A stretch of DNA of 64,000 nucleotides, taken from positions 682,001 to 746,000 of the forward strand of contig NZ_AP028955.1 of assembly GCF_040369795.1 (NCBI RefSeq), in the 5' to 3' direction. Below the pieces are notes generated by a model. The model saw only the letters and a list, made by a program, of their open reading frames with translations. It was not told where the DNA came from and did not search any database. Within the stretch, counting starts at the first letter, position 1, and every line of letters begins with the position of its first letter. The position numbers and the translations under genes were made by a program. This document shows, piece after piece, positions 43,796 through 53,772 of this stretch. The DNA comes from Spiroplasma_E ixodetis_B (GTDB lineage Bacteria; Bacillota_I; Bacilli_A; Mycoplasmatales; VBWQ01).

Positions 43796-43891
43796 TTACT
43801 TTTTTTCTTCAATGGTATTTAAAATATTGATTAAATTTCCTGCGGTTGTTGCAAGTGTTAAAACACTTAATCTTGTTAATAATAATTTCAT
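43796..43891 (-). CDS. 31-residue signal-peptide-like ORF
   Basis: MKLLLTRLSVLTLATTAGNL resembles the start of the DUF285 surface protein (MKKLMTALSVLAFGTSIGAL) and has the same upstream leader block. It stops after EEKK at TAA. AAAGGGG precedes the ATG. It is either a small secreted peptide or the stump of a deleted surface gene. An 11-bp stem AGTAATGTAAA/TTTACATTACT lies at the stop. Confidence 0.5.
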   Translation of the reverse strand: MKLLLTRLSVLTLATTAGNLINILNTIEEKK

Positions 43892-43915
43892 AATTAGTCC
43901 CCTTTATTTTCTCCA

Positions 43916-43943
43916 ATAACTTTTTCTTAAATCTATAAGTTAT
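43916..43943 (-). promoter_or_regulatory. leader hairpin shared with 42460-42487
   Basis: ATAACTT ... TTAAATCTAT AAGTTAT, upstream of the 31-residue ORF. See the copy at 42460. Confidence 0.4.
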
Positions 43944-44043
43944 CTATATTTTAAATTGTTTAAAGAAAAATGCAATAACCGTCTTGTATATTAAGATACT
44001 TTTTAAATTAAAATATCTAATTATTGAAGAAAATTATTAAAAA

Positions 44044-47000
44044 TTATTGACTAATATGAAAAAATTTTATTTTAAAGATTTTACTTGTAAGAAAATTAGC
44101 ATTTTTAAATGTAATATCATAACTTTTATTATCTAAATTATTTTTAATTTTATAACTTAAAACTGCACTAACACTACCATCATCATGTTTAAATGTATTC
44201 ATTGCAATATCACTTAAAGTAAAATAACTATTATTGGTAATATCAAAATATTTACTATACATATCTTTATATAAATTTTCTTGGTCCTTTAACATATTAT
44301 CAAGAATACCATTATGATGTGTTTTATCAACTATTATATTTAGTAAGGAATTTAAACTACTAGTAGAAGTATTTAATCAATTAGAAAAGTTTGCAAAAAC
44401 ACTATCTTGTTTAAAATTAGTTTCACCACCAAATTGAACACCTAATAATTGTAATATTTCTTTAGTTTTACTAATATTATCTGTTGTTGGATGATTAATA
44501 ATATATTTAAGATTATTTAAAGCATTAATAAAATATTTACTACCAAAAGTTAAATCTAAATATTTTACTAAATCTTTTAAATCAATTAATGGATTTGTTG
44601 TTAAATATTTATTAGTAAACTCAAATATTTTATGAATTGTGTCACTAATTGGAACATTTTTAATTGCTGATTCTAAACTATTAACAACTTGTTGAGGAAT
44701 ATCACTAATAGCTGAAATAAAAGAAAATTCCTTTTGAATCTCAGGTAATGTTCAATATGAATAAGTTCATGCAAAGGTAGCTTTCACAATAATATCTTCA
44801 CCAAAAGGTCCGGCCATTAAATCGGCAACTAATTTAAGCATATTATCTTTTGAAGATATTAATTCTTGAAAAATAGTTAATACTTTTTTTAGTTGAACTG
44901 TATTATTTTTAAGTAGTGTTTTATCATCTCAAGTAATACCATCAATGCCGAAAGTTGGATTAGTTAATTTTAATACTTCGCTTTTAACCATTGGTATTAT
45001 TGTTTTTATTAAATAAGGTCATGCCACTGGATTTGTTAAAATCTTATTAAGATTTTCACTAAATGTAGCATTAAAATTATCAGAATTAAAACCAATAGGT
45101 CCAGCACCTCATAAATCATATTTAATATTATCGCTAATTATTTCACCAATATATTTTCCTGATATTGACTTAAACATATAATTAAAATTAACACCAGCTA
45201 TATATTCATAAAATTGATTTCAATTTCAATTTTTTGCTTCATCTTTAACATAGTATCACTTTTCATGACTTGGAATATTTCAAGCTTGAGCAAATGTCGC
45301 TTTCTTTGACATATAATCTTGCATTTTTTCAAAAGTAGTATTACCACTAAAATTATCTTCTTGATCTCAATCCGCTAATAATTCATCAATAGTATTAGTT
45401 ATAATTGGAATATAATTAGTATAAGATAAGTAATCATTAATATTTGGTATTAAATTTTTAATATTTTTTAACATTCCATCAATCATATTAACAGTATCAT
45501 CATTAGATAAAATAGAATTATTTAAATAATTTTTAACCATTGGCAATATGTCACGATAAATACTATAACTATTAATATTATTGGTGATATTATCAACTTT
45601 AGATTGATTAATAACATTAGGTTGAAATAAAGACTGAATAGTATTAATACTATTACCATCTAAGTTGCTAGTTCAATCATTAGACATATTCCGTAAATAA
45701 ATTTAATCAATTGTCAATAATAATATTTATAAATTTTTTAGTGTTAATAATTATAGAAGTTAATATTTTTAAAAAAATACTTTAAAAATAAATTTATATT
45801 TCAAACACAAAAATTGTTAATATTATTTTTATATTAACTTGATAAAAATTTAAATTTTTAAAAAAATATTAAAAATATTTTTTTATTTTAATGGTTTTGT
45901 TTTATTAAAAATTTCACAAAGTAAGTTAAATCTTAAGTACATAAGTCTAAATATACTTTTTCTACATTTATTTATTGAAATTTTGAATCTTTTTAATCAA
46001 GCAAAAACATGTTCAACTTTAATTCTAATTTTTGAAATAATTTTATTGTAGATTTTTTCTTGTTTAGTTAATTTTTTATTTTTAGTTTTTTTAATTGGTA
46101 ATATAGTATTTTTATAAATATTTTGTATTCCTTGATATCCCAAATCACCAATAATTATTGTTTTTTCTGAAAATTCAAGATTTGAATTTTTTAATATTTG
46201 AAAATCATGTACTTTTCCGTTATCAGCGAAAATATCAACAATTTTTTTATTAAAAAAGTCATATATAATTTGAAATTTTATAGAAAACATTCAACTTTTA
46301 CCAGAAAAATATTCTAACTGTAGTTTTTTTAGTTGGTCTTTCAATTTCAATTTCAGTTGAATCAATTAAAAAAAATTGAAATTCATTTAAATCTTCTTGT
46401 TTTTTCTCAATTTTTGATTTATATTTTTTTTTTAAAAACTGATAATCTTTTTCATCACTAAGTTTATTTTCTACTCAAGTAACATTTCGAAAACAACTTG
46501 ATGCACTCATTTTATATTTAATACTCATTTGGAAAAAAGTATAATATTCTTTTCAGTATACTAAAGTCATCATCAATCTTTCTTCAACCGAAAGTTTATA
46601 TTTTCTACCTTTAGTTTTTTTAAATTTTCTATTTCAATTAATTTTGTTAGCATTTCATCAAAATGAAAACGTTTTATACCAAAATATCTATAAAATTTTT
46701 CATTTTTTAATTTTTTTAAATTTTCAAAATTCATTTTTATCAACACCTTATTAATTTATTAATAAACAAATTATAAAATAAATTTTAAATTATTAATTGA
46801 CTTTTAAAAAATTTATTTACGGAATATGTCTATTAATAAAATCATTTCCATTATTATTACCTGTAAGATTATCAATTTGAATAGAAGGGGCTTGATTATA
46901 CAAATTATTTAATAAATTATTAGTATTAAAACCTTTATTTTTACCAATTAATAACGATTTACCAACAATAGAGGTTTCATTAGCATACTTAGTTGCTGTT

Positions 47001-47131
47001 TTAGTATCAACATTGTTGTTAGCAAAATTATTAATACTAATATTGTTTTTATCAATTGTGAATGCTAAAAGCGACATACTAGAACTTAATAAAAGGCTGG
47101 TAGTAAAAAATAAATTTAATTTTCGTTTCAT
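44044..47131 (-). pseudogene. large secreted protein, interrupted by IS5
   Basis: ATG 47131 has GGAG upstream and opens a signal peptide (MKRKLNLFFTTSLLLSSSMS, no lipobox). After INR the IS5 at 45682-46831 intervenes. Removing it and one copy of the ATT duplication restores DFIN-DWTSNLDGNS, then an open frame to TAA at 44044. The uninterrupted protein would be about 644 residues, Asn/Ile/Leu-rich, Trp encoded by TGA, with no recognised domain. It is probably an exported surface protein. Whether the IS5-disrupted copy is recent is suggested by the perfect duplication and otherwise clean frame. Confidence 0.75.
45682..46831 (-). mobile_element. IS5-family element, complete length, defective
   Basis: It is 1150 bp with a 3-bp ATT duplication. 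Only seven A remain at the slippery site, and an A-run deletion lies in ORF A (LKKTKG region). ORF B (from 46290) is open. Confidence 0.9.
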
Positions 47132-47204
47132 ATTTTACACTCCATTTATAATGATTTTCTTATTATTATAAACTATTACAAAATAATGTACAGTAAATTT
47201 TATT

Positions 47205-47241
47205 TTTAAAAAAAATATCTACTAATAAGTTAAATTAGTAG
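47205..47241 (-). terminator. terminator
   Basis: Stem CTACTAATT / TTATTAGTAG followed by a run of eight T on the minus strand, downstream of the 160-residue membrane-anchored gene. Confidence 0.6.
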
Positions 47242-47411
47242 ACACTTAATACATTTTAATTATGAATTTAATTAGATATTCCGTTTTTGTTAAGTTAGGA
47301 CTAATAACTAGTAAAGGAATATTTATAAATTTATGAGAAAGTATGTTTATTATGTTTTTTTGGTGTAGAAGCATTAGTTTGTGTTTTATTAAAAACATGT
47401 GTTGGTTTAAC

Positions 47412-47894
47412 TTAATGATTATTCTCTTGAGTGAAATGAGAATATTTTTTGTGTTGATGTAATTTATTATTACATTTATTAAACAAATGTTTAATCAAAT
47501 GTAAGGGATTTACTATACAGTGATGATGATGACATAAAATATCGACAATATTAGTTAATAAATAATTAACATTTTTATTAGCTTCCAAATTATGTTGGAT
47601 AGGTTTTTCTAAAATGCTATAAAAGGCAGGAATAATATTATTATAATTAGCGATATCTCTTTCCTGTAAATATGTTAACATTTCCAAAACTTTTTTATTA
47701 TTTACTAAATCATTATTACTTTTAAACTTTCTATTATTGATAATGCTATGATAAGAATTTGGAACACATAAACGATATTTTATTTCCCTTGATGATTTTA
47801 TTTTCTTTTTTCTTAATTTCAGAAAAAATATTATTATAAAACCAATTAAAAAAATAATACTCATGATAATAATTAAAATAACTATTAACTTCAT
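47412..47894 (-). CDS. membrane-anchored hypothetical protein
   Basis: This 160-residue protein has one strong N-terminal transmembrane helix (residues ~3-26, IVILIIIMSIIFLIGFIIIF) followed by a basic stop-transfer LRKKKIKSSREIKYR and a polar domain with CHHHHC and a His/Lys-rich tail. That orientation predicts a cytoplasmic C-domain. The CHHHHC cluster could bind metal. No family is recognised. GGGAG precedes the ATG. Confidence 0.7.
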   Translation of the reverse strand: MKLIVILIIIMSIIFLIGFIIIFFLKLRKKKIKSSREIKYRLCVPNSYHSIINNRKFKSNNDLVNNKKVLEMLTYLQERDIANYNNIIPAFYSILEKPIQHNLEANKNVNYLLTNIVDILCHHHHCIVNPLHLIKHLFNKCNNKLHQHKKYSHFTQENNH

Positions 47895-47970
47895 ATATTG
47901 CTCCCTAATTTTATTTTTAATTAATAATTATTAATTTAACATTTTATTTTATAAAATAAAATACTTTTTA

Positions 47971-48657
47971 TTAAAAATAATAACGTTTAGCAGAACCTAC
48001 ATTTCTTTCAACTAAACTAAATAAGATAAAGATAAAAATAAATCTTAAAATTTCAATACCAAGTAAAATAAATAATATAATTACTGAATGATTATTAAAA
48101 TTAAGAATATTATTATCATATTCATCAGGTCTTGATAGGTTAGGACTAAAATAAAGCACTACTAAAGTTAAAGCAAAAGATAAAGTAGCGATAATCGCAT
48201 TTAAGGGCACTATTACTAGACCAGTACTTATTTTTTTGATAGTATCTACTTTTAAATTTTTACTTTTATTGCACAATTTAAAAAGATAGTAGTAAATAAA
48301 ATAAAAAGAAACAATAAATAAAATATTAGCAATATTATCAAAGAAAATTTGAATTGGTGGATGATCACTATCTGCTAATAAATGTAATCAAGGTTCGATA
48401 ATACCAATTGCTAATGTATAATATAAACCAATAATTGGTAAAGCGAAAGCGATAATTAATGAATCAAAAATTCTTAATGGTAAAATTACTCCCATAAACT
48501 GAATAGGTATTTCAATTAACGAAGAAGCAACAGCTAATCCCAATAAAATTCCTGTCAAAGTAATATTAAAAATTTGTTGTTTTGAATTAATCTTTATTTT
48601 TTTCTTTGTTTTTATATCTACTTTTTCTTTTTCTTGGTCAACACTTTTAGCTCTCAT
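47971..48657 (-). CDS. ECF transporter S component-like membrane protein
   Basis: This 228-residue protein has about six hydrophobic segments and a Lys-rich N-terminal tail. ILPLRIFDSLIIAFALPIIG and EPWLHLLADSDHPPIQ, after a small-residue first helix (GILLGLAVASSL), follow the S-component pattern of energy-coupling factor vitamin transporters. S components bind the substrate and dock on a shared EcfT/EcfA module encoded elsewhere. The substrate cannot be assigned. AAAGGAG precedes the ATG, and one TGA Trp lies mid-gene. Confidence 0.65.
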
Positions 48658-48806
48658 TATAACTTCTCCTTTTTAAAATAGGTATTTAATTAAAGAAATA
48701 CTTATTTATAAAAATAATAAATTAATTTTAATTAAAAAACAAGACATTTATTAATTTTTTATAAAAACTATTAATACTACTCTAATTTAGAAAATTAATT
48801 AACAAT

Positions 48807-48994
48807 AGACATATTCCGTAAATAATTTTTTTAAAAGTCAATTAATAATTTAAAATTTATTTTATAATTTCTTTATTAATAAATTAATAAGGTGTTGATA
48901 AAAATGAATTTTGAAAATTTAAAAAAATTAAAAAATGAACAATTTTATAGATATTTCGGTATAAAACGTTTTCATTTTGATGAAATGTTAACAA
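48807..48994 (+). mobile_element. IS5-family element, 5' fragment
   Basis: The left end AGACATATTCCG and the first ~30 codons of ORF A (to FDEMLT) are present. It is cut by an IS3 at 48995. Confidence 0.82.
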
Positions 48995-49745
48995 TGGATG
49001 GGTTCCACTTTATTGGACACTAATTACGTAGACAAGTGAACAAATTAGTTAAAAGAAAGGAATTATAATTATGGCCAATATTAACTCATATTCAGATTAA
49101 TTTAAAAAAAATAGTAGCTTTATATCAAAGTGGTAAGTCAGTGTCTTGTCTTGCTAAAGAGCACACTGTTACAAGAGCATCTACTTATAATTGAATTAAG
49201 CAATTTACTAATTCAGGCATTTTTAAAACCAAAGATAACCTTTCTGTTGAAGAAAATGAATTAATTAAATTAAGAATGGAAAATGATATTTTAAAGAAAG
49301 CAGCACTAATAATAGGCAGAAAATAGAAATTATTACTAAAAATAAAGTTAAATATAAAATTCGTACAATTTGTCGTTTTTTAAAAATCTCTAAATCAACA
49401 TATTATTTTAATTTCAAGAAAAAAGAAGATAAAATTCAAAATAATACGTATGATGAAGCTGTTATTAGTGCTTTTAAAGAAAATAAAGAAGCTTATGGAA
49501 CAAGAAGATTAAAAGTTGTTCTAAAAGAAAAGAAAATTAATTTATCAAGACGAAAAATTAAAAAAATTATGAATAAACATAATTTAATATCAAAATACAC
49601 TAAATTATCATACAAAAATTATCATAATAAAGTCAATGATAGTCAAATTACTAATCTTGTTAATAGAGACTTTAATAATATGCTTAAAAATGAAGTTATT
49701 GTTAGTGATTTAACTTATGTTCAAGTTAATGGTAAATGAAACTAT
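48995..49745 (+). mobile_element. IS3-family element, 5' part, defective
   Basis: ORF A (MANINSYSD*) has the same GAA to TAA as the copy at 4135, with small deletions in FKKQ and the coiled-coil region. ORF B is open to VQVNGKWN, where IS5 cuts it. Confidence 0.85.
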
Positions 49746-50896
49746 AGACATATTCCGTAAATAAATTTTTTAAAAGTCAATTAATAATTTAAAATTTATT
49801 TTATAATTTCTTTATTAATAAATTAATAAGGTGTTGATAAAAATGAATTTTGAAAATTTAAAAAAATTAAAAAATGAACAATTTTATAGATATTTTGGTA
49901 TAAAACGTTTTCATTTTGATGAAATGTTAACAAAATTAATTGAAATAGAAAATTTAAAAAAAACTAAAGGTAGAAAATATAAACTTTCAGTTGAAGAAAG
50001 ATTGATGATGACTTTAGTATACTGAAAATAATATTATACTTTTTTCCAAATGAGTATTAAATATAAAATGAGTGCATCAAGTTGTTTTCGAAATATTACT
50101 TGAGTAGAAAATAAACTTAGTGATGACAAAGATTATCATTTTTTAAAAACAAAATATAAATCAAAAATTGAGAAAAAACAAGAAGATTTAAATGAATTTC
50201 AATTTTATTTAATTGATTCAACTGAAATTGAAATTGAAAGACCAACTAAAAAAAACTACAGTTAGAATATTTTTCTGGTAAAAGTTGAATGTTTTCTATA
50301 AAATTTAAAATTATATATGACTTTTTTAATAAAAAAATTGTTGATATTTTTGCTGATAATGGAAAAGTACATGATTTTCAAATATTAAAAAATTAAAATC
50401 TTGAATTTTCAGAAAAAACAATAATTATTGGTGATTTGGGATATCAAGGAATACAAAATATTTATAAAAATACTATATTACCAATTAAAAAACTAAAAAT
50501 AAAAAATTAACTAAACAAGAAAAAATCTACAATAAAATTATTTCAAAAATTAGAATTAAAGTTGAACATGTTTTTGCTTGATTAAAAAGATTCAAAATTT
50601 TAATAAATAAATGTAGAAAAAGTATATTTAGACTTATGTACTTAAGATTTAACTTACTTTGTGAAATTTTTAATAAAACAAAACCATTAAAATAAAAAAA
50701 TATTTTTAATATTTTTTTAAAAATTTAAATTTTTATCAAGTTAATATAAAAATAATATTAACAATTTTTGTGTTTGAAATATAAATTTATTTTTAAAGTA
50801 TTTTTTTAAAAATATTAACTTCTATAATTATTAACACTAAAAAATTTATAAATATTATTATTGACAATTGATTAAATTTATTTACGGAATATGTCT
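49746..50896 (+). mobile_element. IS5-family element, complete length, defective
   Basis: It is 1151 bp. ORF A has GAA to TAA (YWK* before YYTFF). ORF B carries the same nonsense and one-base loss as the copy at 13050, so the two share ancestry. The flanks differ (no duplication). Confidence 0.87.
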
Positions 50897-51003
50897 AATA
50901 AAAATATCATAATAATAATTTGATAAATAATTTTTATTACAATAAAAATAACAAAAACTAAAAAAATAAATTATAATATTAATCATTAATTTAAACAGTG
51001 TTA

Positions 51004-51043
51004 AATCCTTATATAGATATTTTTCTGTATTAGGATTTTTATT
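51004..51043 (+). terminator. possible terminator or leader hairpin
   Basis: AAATCCT ... AGGATTT arms followed by TTATT, 37 bp upstream of the HTH gene ATG. Could be an attenuator. Confidence 0.35.
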
Positions 51044-51079
51044 AAATTAAATATTTAAAAAGAAAAGGAAGATTAAAAG

Positions 51080-51376
51080 ATGGCAAAAAAATATACACCC
51101 GAAATAAAAGAAAAAGTATTACAATATTTACAAGATGGTAAAAGTTATGATGAAATCAAAAAAGAAACTGGCATTTCAAAAACAACAATTTGAATTTTAA
51201 AACAAAAAGCAAGAAAAAATGAACTTAAAACAAAATATTCAGTCAACTCAACTCCAAGAGATATATTAGAAGAAGCTATTAATATTGCGGAAATCAATTG
51301 TGATAATAATGAAAATCAAAATTATAAAGAAGAATTTTTAAATCAACAAAAAGATCAATTAAAATATATTATTTAA
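51080..51376 (+). CDS. helix-turn-helix protein (transposase/terminase-like N-domain)
   Basis: This 98-residue protein begins MAKKYTPEIKEKVLQYLQDG, and KKETGISKTTIWILKQKAR is a classical helix-turn-helix, with TGA as Trp. The rest is polar and helical (DILEEAINIAEIN ... QQKDQLKYII). Such N-domains occur in IS ORF A proteins and small terminases, so it could be a lone mobile-element or phage remnant. AAGGAAG precedes the ATG. Its stop overlaps the convergent ECF gene by 4 bp. Confidence 0.6.
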
Positions 51377-52017
51377 ATATTAAAATGTTGTACTAAAATT
51401 TGTACTGGCCTAACTAATAATAAATATAAAAACAAAACTGAAGTAAATTTAATTAAATTAAATGGTACAAATACAATTCAAATCTTATCTTTAAGATCAC
51501 CAGAACCATACATGTCTAAAATAAAAGCTCAATTATAAAAAGCACTAATTAATGATACTAAAATACAAGTAATAAAAATTGTTGGTATTTCAATAATCAT
51601 TAATCTTTTTCAAAAATTATTAGATTGCGTTTTTCAAAATGGTAATTGCTTAAATAATAATTTAAAACTACTATATAATAACAATAAAGTAATAGTATTT
51701 AACATATAAGCAAATTCACCAATTGGTTCAGCATTACCAGAAGGAAAATGAGGCAAGATTAAACTTAGTCAAGGAACAATAATGGCAATTAACAAACTAT
51801 AAGGAAGTTTAATAATTAACAATGCAATTAAATTAATAGTATTACCAAAATCAATTTTTAAAAAAGGTAAAAAAATAGGTGGTGTTTCTAATAAGGTCAT
51901 TAATGTCGTAACTGCTAATAAACTACTAACTAACGCTATCCTATTAGTAGTTAGTTTTAAAGAATTATTCATATTGCTTTTAAATTGTTGTCACTTTTTC
52001 TCATATTTTAAACTCAT
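51373..52017 (-). CDS. ECF transporter S component (RibU/FolT-like)
   Basis: This 214-residue membrane protein starts at ATG 52017, chosen because AAGGAG lies 6 bases upstream. Codon 9 is TGA (Trp). Six hydrophobic stretches carry the S-component signature FLPFLKIDFGNTINLIALL, EPIGEFAYMLNTITLLL and a late VPFNLIKFTSVLFLYLLL. It binds a vitamin-type substrate and uses a shared ECF energising module. The substrate is uncertain. It is divergent from ppa. Confidence 0.8.
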
Positions 52018-52116
52018 CTTTTACTCCTTAAAATACATTTATTATTTTAATTATATATAAAAAAACGTTTATTTATTATATAATAAAATTAATTTTTAAA
52101 AGGAGATGAAGTATTA

Positions 52117-52671
52117 ATGAATAAAAGTGAAAATAACATTGTGCAAATGGTAGTTGAAATTCCCAAAGCATCAAGTAATAAATATGAATATGATTGAAAA
52201 TCTAAAACTATGATATTAGATCGTGTTCTTTATGGCGCTAATTTTTATCCCGGTGAATATGGATATATCCCTGAAACTTTAGATTACGATGGTGATCCTT
52301 TAGATATCATTAGTTTAATTACTTATCCAACTTTCCCTGGTTGCTTAGTAGAAGTTAGAATTTTAGGAATGATTAAAATGATTGACGGTGGTGAAGTTGA
52401 TACTAAATTATTTGGTGTTGTTAATTCTGATCCACGCTTTAATGAGTATCAAGATCTAAAAGATGTACCACAACATTTACGTGATGAAATTGTTAATTTC
52501 TTTCTACAATATAAAGAATTACAAAAAAAGAAAGTCATAATTGAAGGTTGAGGTAACTTAAAAGAAGCATTAACTGAACTTACAACATGTAAAAATATGT
52601 TTAAACAATATCAAAATGAAATGAATAATTTACCAAAAGCGCAATTAGCGTCATTATTAAACAAAAAATAA
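52117..52671 (+). CDS. ppa: inorganic pyrophosphatase (family I)
   Basis: This 184-residue soluble enzyme hydrolyses pyrophosphate, driving biosynthetic reactions. Hallmarks are VEIPKASSNKYEYD, LDRVLYGANFYPGEYGYIPETL, the metal site DYDGDPLDII and a later KDVPQHLRDEIVNFF. One TGA Trp lies near residue 28 and another in EGWGN. Start ATG 52117 has AAGGAGATG upstream. A strong terminator follows. Confidence 0.95.
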
Positions 52672-52833
52672 AGAAAAAATTGGGAGCGTACCGATGTTGT
52701 CGATAATATCAAAATTTGTCTTAAAATTATAAAGTTAGACGAGAATAATTTTGACTTCAATATGCAATTATGAGTTAATCTTAACACTTGTAAAATATTA
52801 GTCAACAATAATACTTACTTTTATAATTCAAAA

Positions 52834-52868
52834 ATTCTTATTAAAGTTTGCTTTAATAAGAATGCTTT
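52834..52868 (+). terminator. terminator after ppa
   Basis: Perfect 13-bp stem ATTCTTATTAAAG / CTTTAATAAGAAT with a TTTG loop and a short T-run. The last bases coincide with the end of an IS256 remnant. Confidence 0.75.
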
Positions 52869-53335
52869 TGAAAAATCTGTGTATCTTTTTACAAAGTTAC
52901 TAGTTTAGATTAATTCTATCTTCAAATTTTATCATAAAATGAGCAATTGCTGTATTTCAATTTTGAATGGGCATTGTTCATTTTTTTGTTATATTTTCAA
53001 TTGCTAAGTAAAATATTTTAAAAACTGACATATCATTTGGAAAAACTTTTTTATTTCTAATAACTTTTCGCAATTGACTATTAACAGATTAAATAGCATT
53101 TGTTGTATAAATAACTCTTTTGATTTATGCAGGATAACTAATAAAAACAATTAAATTATCTCAATTTTTATATCATGATTTAGCAATTTGAGGATATTGT
53201 TTATTTCATTTACTTTCAAAAGATTCTAAAGCTTGTATTGCTTGTTCTTCACTACATGCACTATAAATTGGTTTTAAATCTGTAACTAGTGATTTTCTAT
53301 GTTTGTATGAAACATATTTTAAACTATTTCTAATT
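52861..53335 (-). mobile_element. IS256-family element, 3' part, defective
   Basis: Minus-strand right end and the last ~145 codons (TAG at 52900). It has GAA to TAA in TTNAIES* (ATT TAA TCT) plus other changes. It is cut by another IS256 at 53336. Confidence 0.82.
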
Positions 53336-53772
53336 GGTAATGTTTAGTAATCTGTGTAAATTACAAAAATAACTACGTTTAATTAATTATAGTAAATAAA
53401 ATTAAATAAATAGAAAGAGTGAGTTACGTATGTCTAAAAAACAAAATATTAATAATAATGATCCAATATCAAAAGCGGTAGATTTATTATTAAAAAATAC
53501 TGAAGATTTAACAAAAGTTTTTAAAGAGTGAGGTTTGTATAAAGAATTAACAAAAAGATTAGTTGAAAAAATGTTGAATTCTGAAATGCAAAATTATTTA
53601 GGATATGAAAAAAATCAACATAATAATAGTGATAATGCTCGCAATGGTATAAGTTCAAAAAAATTAATAACCCAACAAGGTAAAATTGAGATTAATGTAC
53701 CACAAGATCGTAATAGTAATTTTGAGCCAGTAATAGTTGCAAAAAGACAAAGAAGATTTGATGGTTTTGATC
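53336..53772 (+). mobile_element. IS256-family element, 5' part
   Basis: Left end GGTAATG and 114 transposase codons from ATG 53430 to RRFDGFD. GGA to TGA (Trp) occurs in FKEGGLYK. It is cut by the right end of an inverted IS256. Confidence 0.85.

Noticed and set aside
51377..51538. Extension of the HTH gene past a TAA as one decayed 152-codon gene
   Set aside because: The opposite strand carries the conserved C-terminal part of the ECF S component through this stretch, so the plus-strand openness is a shadow.
52611..52808. Minus-strand ORF of 65 codons after ppa
   Set aside because: It overlaps the ppa 3' end and the spacer, with no ribosome site or family features.
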